A DNA stretch of 64,000 bases from Pseudomonas panipatensis. Lineage in GTDB: Bacteria; Pseudomonadota; Gammaproteobacteria; Pseudomonadales; Pseudomonadaceae. The DNA is taken from positions 248,001 to 312,000 of the forward strand of contig NZ_FNDS01000004.1 of NCBI RefSeq assembly GCF_900099785.1, read 5' to 3'. The position numbers were made by a program, and so were the translations under genes. The notes below the pieces were generated by a model. The model was not told the origin of the DNA. It made no database searches and worked only from the letters and a program-made list of their open reading frames with translations. Of this stretch, positions 58,661 to 64,000 are shown piece by piece; the stretch's first letter is position 1; each line of letters starts with the position of its first letter.

Positions 58661-59146
58661 ATGCCGCACCTTCAGCTTCGCCCCGCCCGCCCCGACGATG
58701 TCCCGCTGATCCTCACGCTGATCGCCGAACTGGCCGACTACGAGCACCTGGCACACGAGGTGAAAACCGACGCGGCACGCATGCACGAACACCTGTTCGG
58801 CCCGCGCCCCTATGCCGAGGTGCTGATTGGCGAAGTCGATGGCGAGGCATCCGGCTTCGCCCTGTTCTTCCACAACTATTCGACCTTCCTCAGCCAGCCC
58901 GGCATCTATCTGGAAGACCTGTACGTGCGCCCCAGCGCGCGCGGCGTGGGCCTGGGCAAAGCCCTGCTGACCGAGCTGGCGCGCCTGGCGCTGGAGCGCG
59001 GTTGCGGCCGCCTGGAATGGTCGGTGCTGGACTGGAACGAGCCGGCCATCGGTTTCTACCGCCGCCTCGGCGCGCGTCCGCTGGACGACTGGACCGTCTA
59101 CCGTCTCACCGGCGAGGCCCTGGCCAACCTCGGCCGGCGCACCTGA
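58661..59146 (+). CDS. GNAT family N-acetyltransferase
   Basis: A 161-residue acetyltransferase. Acetyl-CoA motif: YLEDLYVRPSARGVGLGKAL. The N-terminal LRPARPDDVPLILTLIAELA and C-terminal DWNEPAIGFYRRLGARP complete the fold. It resembles diamine or amino acid acetyltransferases; the acceptor is unknown. AGAGGA precedes the ATG. A longer reading in the same frame starting at 58091 is a shadow of the upstream gene. Confidence 0.92.
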   Translation: MPHLQLRPARPDDVPLILTLIAELADYEHLAHEVKTDAARMHEHLFGPRPYAEVLIGEVDGEASGFALFFHNYSTFLSQPGIYLEDLYVRPSARGVGLGKALLTELARLALERGCGRLEWSVLDWNEPAIGFYRRLGARPLDDWTVYRLTGEALANLGRRT

Positions 59147-59292
59147 GTCCACTCCCGGCACGCAGTCCAGCCCCCAGGCACGAGCAGCGCCGCTGGCGTC
59201 CCATACGTCGCCCGTGGCGCACTTGCGCGGCTTGCGCTTGTCATATGGCTCGGTTTCACTCCATCCGAGCTCTATTCAAAGGACTCCATGCC

Positions 59293-60639
59293 ATGAGATT
59301 GCTTTCGCGCGCGGCCGCCCTGCTCGGCAGCCTCGTCCTGGGCTTCGTCGGCCCCGCGCTGGCCAGAGACGTCGACGTGGCCAGCTATGGCTATCCGCTG
59401 ACCAACCCGTTCGAGGCGACCATCGCCACGACGCCGATGGAACTGCGCCCCAAGCTGCCGGACATCGCCGACATCGACCAGCACGACTATGCCGTCAAGC
59501 TGCGCCCGGAGCGTGAGTTCGTCCTGCCCGACAACTTCTGGCCGGTGAAGGATCTGCACTACCGCCTGGCACGGCAGGACCACCCGGCGCCGCTGGTGTT
59601 CATCATCGCCGGCACCGGCGCCCACTACGCCAGCAGCACCCCTGAGTACCTCAAGCGCCTGTTCTACGGGGCCGGTTACCACGTGGTGCAGATTTCCTCG
59701 CCGACCAGCTGGGACTTCATGGCCGGGGCCTCGCGCATCGCCACGCCCGGCTACAGCAGCGAGGACGCCGACGACCTGTACCGGGTCATGCAAGCCGTGC
59801 GCGCGCGCCACCCGGACCTGCCGGTGACCGATTTCTACCTCACCGGCTACAGCCTCGGAGCCCTGCACGCGGCCTTCGTCAGCAAGCTCGACGAAACCCG
59901 TCGCAGCTTCAACTTCAAACGCGTGCTGTTGCTCAACCCGCCGGTGAATCTCTATACCTCGGTGAGCAACCTGGACAAGCTGGTGCAGACCCGGGTCAAG
60001 GGCATCACCGACTCCAAGACCTTCTACCAACTGATCCTCGGCAAGCTGACGCGCTACTTCCAGAAGAAAGGCTACATCGACCTCAACGATGCCTTCCTCT
60101 ATGACTTCCAGAACTCCAAGCAGCACCTGACCAACGAAGAGATGGCCATGCTGATCGGCGCGACCTTCCGCTTCTCCTCGGCGGACATCGCCTTTACCTC
60201 GGACCTGATCAACCATCGCGGGCTGATCACCCCGCCGAACTACCCGATCCATGAAGGCACCAGCCTCGAACCCTTCTTCTCCCGCGCGCTGCAATGCGAC
60301 TTCGACTGCTACATGACCGAACAACTGATCCCCATGTGGCGCAAACGCTACAACGGCGGCAGCCTGCCGCAACTGGTCGAGAAGTCCAGCCTCTATGCCT
60401 TGCGCGACTACCTGCACGACAGCCCGAAGATCGCCTTGATGCACAACGCCGACGACGTCATTCTCGGCCCCGGCGACCTCGGCTTCCTGCGCCGCACCTT
60501 CGGCGACCGCCTGACCCTGTACCCGCTGGGCGGCCATTGCGGCAACCTCAACTACCGGGTCAATGCCCAGGACATGCTGAACTTCTTCCGTGGCCAGCCC
60601 GAGCCGCTCCAGGCCGCCGCGCAATCAGGGAACCGCTAG
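59293..60639 (+). CDS. exported serine hydrolase paired with an MlaA-type protein
   Basis: A 448-residue exported alpha/beta hydrolase. The signal peptide is about residues 1-25 (MRLLSRAAALLGSLVLGFVG to ALA). FIIAGTGAHYASS forms the oxyanion region, Ser187 is in LTGYSLGALHA, an acid lies at Asp387/388 (HNADDVI), and the final His415 is in GGHCGN, giving a full triad. AAAGGA lies 9 bases before the ATG. Its stop is immediately followed by the ATG of the MlaA-type gene, so the two are an operon. A lipase or phospholipase role at the outer membrane is an inference from this pairing. Confidence 0.83.
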   Translation: MRLLSRAAALLGSLVLGFVGPALARDVDVASYGYPLTNPFEATIATTPMELRPKLPDIADIDQHDYAVKLRPEREFVLPDNFWPVKDLHYRLARQDHPAPLVFIIAGTGAHYASSTPEYLKRLFYGAGYHVVQISSPTSWDFMAGASRIATPGYSSEDADDLYRVMQAVRARHPDLPVTDFYLTGYSLGALHAAFVSKLDETRRSFNFKRVLLLNPPVNLYTSVSNLDKLVQTRVKGITDSKTFYQLILGKLTRYFQKKGYIDLNDAFLYDFQNSKQHLTNEEMAMLIGATFRFSSADIAFTSDLINHRGLITPPNYPIHEGTSLEPFFSRALQCDFDCYMTEQLIPMWRKRYNGGSLPQLVEKSSLYALRDYLHDSPKIALMHNADDVILGPGDLGFLRRTFGDRLTLYPLGGHCGNLNYRVNAQDMLNFFRGQPEPLQAAAQSGNR

Positions 60640-61461
60640 ATGACTCCTCGCCACCACTGGCTGCTCGCCCTGCTGCTGGGCTGCGGCGCAGCCCAAGCCG
60701 AAACCGCCGCGGTCGTCCCGCTGATCCCGCCCTCCGCGGCCAAGCCGGTGGACCAGCAGCCGGACGCGGATGGCTTCAAGCACCCCCTGGATAGCCTGAA
60801 ATTCAATCCCGGCCTGGACCAGCGCGAATTCGAGCGCGCCAGCCTCGACGCGCTGGACGTCTACGACCCGTGGGAGTCCTGGAACCGCCGCGTCTATCAC
60901 TTCAACTACCGCTTCGACGACTGGGTCTTCCTGCCCGTGCTGCATGGCTACGAGTACATCACGCCGCGCTTCGTGCGCAGCGGCGTGAGCAACTTCTTCA
61001 GCAACCTCGGCGAGGTACCGAGCCTGGTCAACAGCCTGTTGCAGTTCAAGGGCAAGCGCGCCATGAACACCACCGCACGGCTGCTGTTCAACACCACCTT
61101 CGGCGTGCTCGGCGTGTGGGACCCGGCGACCCGCATGGGCCTGCCCAAGCAGAGCGAGGACTTCGGCCAGACCCTGGGCTTCTATGGCGTCCCCGCCGGT
61201 CCCTACGTGGTGCTGCCGATCCTCGGCCCCTCCAACCTGCGCGATACCGGCGGCCTGGTCAGCGACTTCATGGTCGGCCAGGACATCGACTACCTGGGCG
61301 TCGCCAGCGCCAGCAGCGACCACTGGGAAATCACCGCGCTGCAAGTCATCGACAAGCGCTACAGCACCGACTTCCGCTATGGGCAGATGAACACGCCGTT
61401 CGAGTACGAGAAGCTGCGCTACTTCTACACCGAGTCGCGGAAGCTGTTGATCAAGGAATGA
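60640..61461 (+). CDS. MlaA/VacJ-family outer membrane lipoprotein
   Basis: A 273-residue MlaA-type protein. The core is DPWESWNRRVYHFNYRFDDW, followed by the amphipathic region NNTTFGVLGVWDPATRMGLP-like (LLFNTTFGVLGVWDPATRMG) and FGQTLGFYGVPAGPYVVLP. The signal peptide has LLLGC at residues 11-15; the Cys could be lipidated, but the Leu at -2 is unusual, and cleavage after AQA is an alternative. MlaA takes phospholipid out of the outer leaflet of the outer membrane. There are no mlaBCDEF genes here, so it is a second, specialised copy. It starts one base after the hydrolase stop. Confidence 0.88.
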   Translation: MTPRHHWLLALLLGCGAAQAETAAVVPLIPPSAAKPVDQQPDADGFKHPLDSLKFNPGLDQREFERASLDALDVYDPWESWNRRVYHFNYRFDDWVFLPVLHGYEYITPRFVRSGVSNFFSNLGEVPSLVNSLLQFKGKRAMNTTARLLFNTTFGVLGVWDPATRMGLPKQSEDFGQTLGFYGVPAGPYVVLPILGPSNLRDTGGLVSDFMVGQDIDYLGVASASSDHWEITALQVIDKRYSTDFRYGQMNTPFEYEKLRYFYTESRKLLIKE

Positions 61462-61485
61462 GGCCTGGGTGACACCGGGAAACGA

Positions 61486-61500
61486 ATCGACTTAATCGAT
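61486..61500 (+). promoter_or_regulatory. candidate LysR-type (T-N11-A) box upstream of pirin
   Basis: ATCGACTTAATCGAT, arms ATCGA/TCGAT, 79 bases before the pirin ATG. It differs at two positions from the azoR upstream box (19838-19852 read on its own strand), which suggests one regulator for both redox genes. Confidence 0.5.
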
Positions 61501-61578
61501 AGATACGCCGAACAATTCGCAACCATCCATCCAACGATCAGGACTAGGATGCCGCCATACCTGATCGAGGAGGTTCCC

Positions 61579-62436
61579 ATGACCCAACTGCGCAATCTGA
61601 TCGACCTGCACATCGGCCGCCCCGCCTCCGACGGCGCCGGCGTGCGCCTGACCCGCGTGATTGGCGGACCGGGTATCGAGCGCTTCGACCCCTTCCTGAT
61701 GCTCGACCAGTTCGATACCCAGGACCCCGACGACTACATCGCCGGCTTCCCCGACCATCCGCACCGTGGCTTCGAAACCGTCACCTATATGCTCGAAGGG
61801 CGCATGCGTCACCGTGACCACCTGGGCAACGAAGGCCTGCTCAAACCCGGCGGCGTGCAATGGATGACCGCCGCCCACGGCATCATCCACAGCGAAATGC
61901 CGGAACAGCAGGAAGGCGCCATGCGCGGTTTCCAGCTCTGGCTGAACCTGCCGGCGAAGAACAAACTGGCGCCCGCCGGCTACCGTGATATCGAGCCGGC
62001 CGACGTGCCGCGCGCCACCACTGCCGGCGGCGTCGAGGTTACGGTGATCGCCGGACGCTTCGACGACGGCGAGTTGGCGCTGGACGGCGCCGTGCAGCGG
62101 CCGGATACCGAGCCGCACTACTACGACCTGCGCCTGCCCGCCGGTAGCGAGATCAGCGTGCACACGCCGCGCGGCCACCGCGTCATGCTGTATGTCTACG
62201 AAGGCGCCCTGCGCGTCGAGGGCGAGCGTGGCGGTGAGGTCGGCAACAACCGTCTGGCGCGCCTCGGCGAGGGCGACGCCGTGAAGCTGAGCAGCGCCAA
62301 TGGCGGCCGCGTCCTGTTGCTGGCCGGCAAACCGCTGAACGAGCCCATCGTGCAGTACGGGCCCTTCGTGATGAACAGCCGCGAAGAGATCGAGCAGGCG
62401 CTGCGCGACTACCGCGATGGCGTGCTGGCGGTCTGA
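61579..62436 (+). CDS. pirin family protein
   Basis: A 285-residue bicupin of the pirin family. The N-terminal cupin has PHPHRGFETVTYMLEG-type metal ligands (HPHRGFETVTY), and MTAAHGIIHSEMP supplies the others. Some pirins are quercetin dioxygenases or redox-sensitive regulators; the role here is unknown. GAGGAGG precedes the ATG; a frame extension to 61549 is rejected. The LysR-type box shared with azoR suggests induction by quinones or electrophiles (inference). It converges on the patatin gene across a hairpin. Confidence 0.92.
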   Translation: MTQLRNLIDLHIGRPASDGAGVRLTRVIGGPGIERFDPFLMLDQFDTQDPDDYIAGFPDHPHRGFETVTYMLEGRMRHRDHLGNEGLLKPGGVQWMTAAHGIIHSEMPEQQEGAMRGFQLWLNLPAKNKLAPAGYRDIEPADVPRATTAGGVEVTVIAGRFDDGELALDGAVQRPDTEPHYYDLRLPAGSEISVHTPRGHRVMLYVYEGALRVEGERGGEVGNNRLARLGEGDAVKLSSANGGRVLLLAGKPLNEPIVQYGPFVMNSREEIEQALRDYRDGVLAV

Positions 62437-62446
62437 AACCGCCAAT

Positions 62447-62475
62447 GGCGGATAGCGTCCGCGGCGCTATCCGCC
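62447..62475. repeat. 11-bp hairpin between convergent pirin and patatin genes
   Basis: GGCGGATAGCG and CGCTATCCGCC form a perfect 11-bp stem around TCCGCGG. There is no U-tract. The GGCGGATA...TATCCGCC form resembles short palindromic repeats scattered between genes in related Pseudomonas genomes, so it may be a REP-like unit acting as a 3' stop. Confidence 0.5.
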
Positions 62476-62489
62476 CAGCCGCAATGCCC

Positions 62490-63686
62490 TCACAGGCTCA
62501 TCTCCTCCAAGCCGAGAAAGCGCTTCAGCTCGGCGCGCTTGTCCATGGCGTCCTTGTAGCCAAGGCGGATCAACTCGTTGCAATAGCCACGTTCGAACAG
62601 CAGGTAGCTGAGCACGCCCGCGCCGCTCACCCGCGTCGCCCCCGGGCCACGCAGGAACAGGCGCAAGGCCCAGGGCAGCTCATGCAGGTACTGCGCGGCG
62701 ATCTCGTCCAATGGACGGCTCGGTGAGACCAGCAGTACCTCCACCTGGCGCAGGCCGGCCTCATGCCGGCGGCGCTCCTCCGGCACCAGCGAGCTGAGGT
62801 AGTTGACCCGCTGCAGCACCTCGATATCCCCTTCGAGACTGTCGATGAAGGTGCTGTTGAGCAAATGAATCCCCATCTGCGCCAAGCTCGGCGGCTTGCC
62901 GGTCTGCTCCCGGCCGACCGTCTCGTTGGGATTGCCTTCGGCCGGATTGCCGCTCACCCCGATCACCAGCACGCGATTGGCGCCCAAGTGCAACGCCGGG
63001 CTGATCGGCGCCTGCAGACGCACGGCGCCGTCGCCGAAGTACTCGCGGTGGATGCGCACCGGAGCGAACAGCAGGGGAATCGCCGAGCTGGCCAACAGGT
63101 GTTCCAGGCACAGGCGCGTCGGCACGCCGATACGCCGATGGCGCAGCCAGGGCTCGATGGTTTCGCGGCCCTGGTAGAAGGTCACCGCCTGCCCGGACTC
63201 GTAGCCGAACGCGGTAACCGCCACGGCGCGCAGCTTGCGCTGCTGCAAGGCCGCGGAAATGCCGGAGAAATCCAATTCGCGCTGCAGCAGGTGGCGCAAT
63301 GGCGAACGATCGAGCAAGGCCACCGGCTGGTGCTTGCCCAGCCCCAGCAGGCTATGGCCGAGGAAGCGCAGCGCCTGGCCGACCACCCCAGTGAAATCGC
63401 CACGGTAGACCTGCCCGATATGAAAGCCCTTCCACACCCGCGTCAGGCTATGGATGGCCTCGCGAAAGGACAGCGCGCCGCAGGCCAGACCGACCGCATT
63501 GATGGCCCCGGCCGAGGTGCCGACGATCACCGGGAACGGGTTGGCGGCGCCTTCGGGCAGCAATTCCGCGATGGCCGCCAGCACCCCGACCTGGTAGGCG
63601 GCGCGCGCACCGCCGCCGGAAAGGATCAGGCCGGTGACCGGCGGGCGATGGGCAACGACATGGGCATGAGCGGCAGTGTCAATCAC
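62490..63686 (-). CDS. patatin-like phospholipase
   Basis: A 398-residue cytoplasmic or membrane-associated patatin. The oxyanion loop GGGARAAY starts at residue 24, the nucleophile Ser58 is in GTSAG, and the dyad Asp in YFGDGAV. It is of the RssA/NTE-like bacterial type with a C-terminal helical extension (YLHELPWALRLFLRGPGATR). It cleaves acyl chains from phospholipids or related lipids; the target is unknown. It lies between a pirin gene and an LpxL-type gene, within a lipid-handling stretch. Confidence 0.9.
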   Translation of the reverse strand: MIDTAAHAHVVAHRPPVTGLILSGGGARAAYQVGVLAAIAELLPEGAANPFPVIVGTSAGAINAVGLACGALSFREAIHSLTRVWKGFHIGQVYRGDFTGVVGQALRFLGHSLLGLGKHQPVALLDRSPLRHLLQRELDFSGISAALQQRKLRAVAVTAFGYESGQAVTFYQGRETIEPWLRHRRIGVPTRLCLEHLLASSAIPLLFAPVRIHREYFGDGAVRLQAPISPALHLGANRVLVIGVSGNPAEGNPNETVGREQTGKPPSLAQMGIHLLNSTFIDSLEGDIEVLQRVNYLSSLVPEERRRHEAGLRQVEVLLVSPSRPLDEIAAQYLHELPWALRLFLRGPGATRVSGAGVLSYLLFERGYCNELIRLGYKDAMDKRAELKRFLGLEEMSL

Positions 63687-63789
63687 AACGGGTGTCCTTG
63701 AGGCATCCTGCCACCAGTATGCCGCCAGGCGGCGCCGGGTAAAGCCAGGAGCGCCGGCAACGCGCAGCGCCCGACGGGTCCTACAGGCT

Positions 63790-64000
63790 TCAGCGCTTGT
63801 CGTACAGCTTGGCCGCGCCCTCGGGGCGGCTCTTGAAGCGCCGGTGCGCCCACAGGTACTGCTCCGGCTGGCGACGAATCTGCTGCTCCACCCACTGGTT
63901 GATGCGCAGGCAATCGGCCTCTTCGCTCTCGCCGGGGAAATCCTCCAGCGGCGGATGGATCACCAGGCGGTAGCCGGAACCGTCGGCCAGGCGACTCTGG
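63790..64000 (-). CDS. 3' end of an LpxL/HtrB-type lipid A acyltransferase (partial)
   Basis: Only the last 69 codons are in the window. The tail reads GYRLVIHPPLEDFPGESEEA, then INQWVEQQIRRQPEQYLWAH and RRFKSRPEG. The QYLWAHRRFK motif is the typical C-terminus of LpxL/LpxM lipid A late acyltransferases. The enzyme adds a secondary laurate or similar chain to lipid A at the inner membrane. The catalytic HX4D motif would lie outside the window. It is upstream of the patatin gene on the same strand, with 103 bases between them. Confidence 0.85.
   Translation of the reverse strand, partial: QSRLADGSGYRLVIHPPLEDFPGESEEADCLRINQWVEQQIRRQPEQYLWAHRRFKSRPEGAAKLYDKR

Overview
The window is GC-rich, almost fully coding chromosomal DNA from a gammaproteobacterium, very probably a Pseudomonas of the P. 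aeruginosa / P. nitroreducens / P. citronellolis neighbourhood. The basis is codon use and the recognisable Pseudomonas gene strings rnd-ycgL, azoR3-lysR-hydrolase-ppiA-ABC exporter, plcP-agt next to an AraC gene and csaA, hldD...hsbD-recQ, pap, yjcH-actP, betX, and MlaA-pirin-patatin-lpxL. Each string resembles a P. aeruginosa PAO1 segment (from memory about PA1282-1299, PA3218-3228, PA3337-3344, PA3427-3455 and PA3232-3242), but they are joined in a different order, so this is a related species and not PAO1. I see no tRNA, rRNA, CRISPR array, insertion sequence, phage gene or integrase. It reads as core chromosome.

Layout. 0-16 kb: CPCC protein, YcgN, nitroreductase, 2-hydroxyacid dehydrogenase, YcgL/RNase D, an SMP-30-like protein, a PlsC-type acyltransferase, mercaptopyruvate sulfurtransferase, a FadL porin, glutathione peroxidase, a MarR-MFS operon, a DEAD-box helicase, a second MFS carrier, and a DHFR-like/Nudix pair. 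16-19 kb: a secreted NlpC/P60 peptidase and two overlapping EamA transporters. 19-30 kb: azoreductase, LysR, hydrolase, PpiA, ABC exporter, a FemAB-like transferase, then the phosphate-stress lipid-remodelling pair plcP-agt behind a PHO-box array, AraC, CsaA and a DMT carrier. 30-41 kb: an envelope protein, HldD, an Rdx protein, a FimV-like protein, MarR, DUF2804, the diguanylate cyclase HsbD and RecQ. 41-50 kb: YbaN, polyphosphate:AMP phosphotransferase, LysR/YdcZ, MnmC, TauE, YheU, YnfA and SDR. 50-64 kb: DnaQ-like exonuclease with a CBS/DUF294 protein, acetate permease ActP with YjcH, BetX, a membrane GH17 enzyme, a secreted hydrolase plus MlaA-like pair, pirin, patatin and the end of an LpxL-type acyltransferase.

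A shared theme is lipid and envelope handling: FadL uptake, PlsC-type acylation, PlcP/Agt replacement of phospholipid by glycolipid, MlaA with a secreted serine hydrolase, patatin, LpxL and HldD. I found no obviously new multi-gene defence or mobile system. The most interesting signals are regulatory and structural: a four-heptamer PHO-box array before plcP, a matched pair of LysR-type boxes before azoR and pirin 42 kb apart, a probable leaderless marR promoter overlapping its operator, a long rod-like RNA hairpin, duplicated elements before an unknown gene and fadL, a palindrome shared by two convergent stop codons, an inverted repeat before the acetate permease operon, and a 39-codon membrane microprotein.
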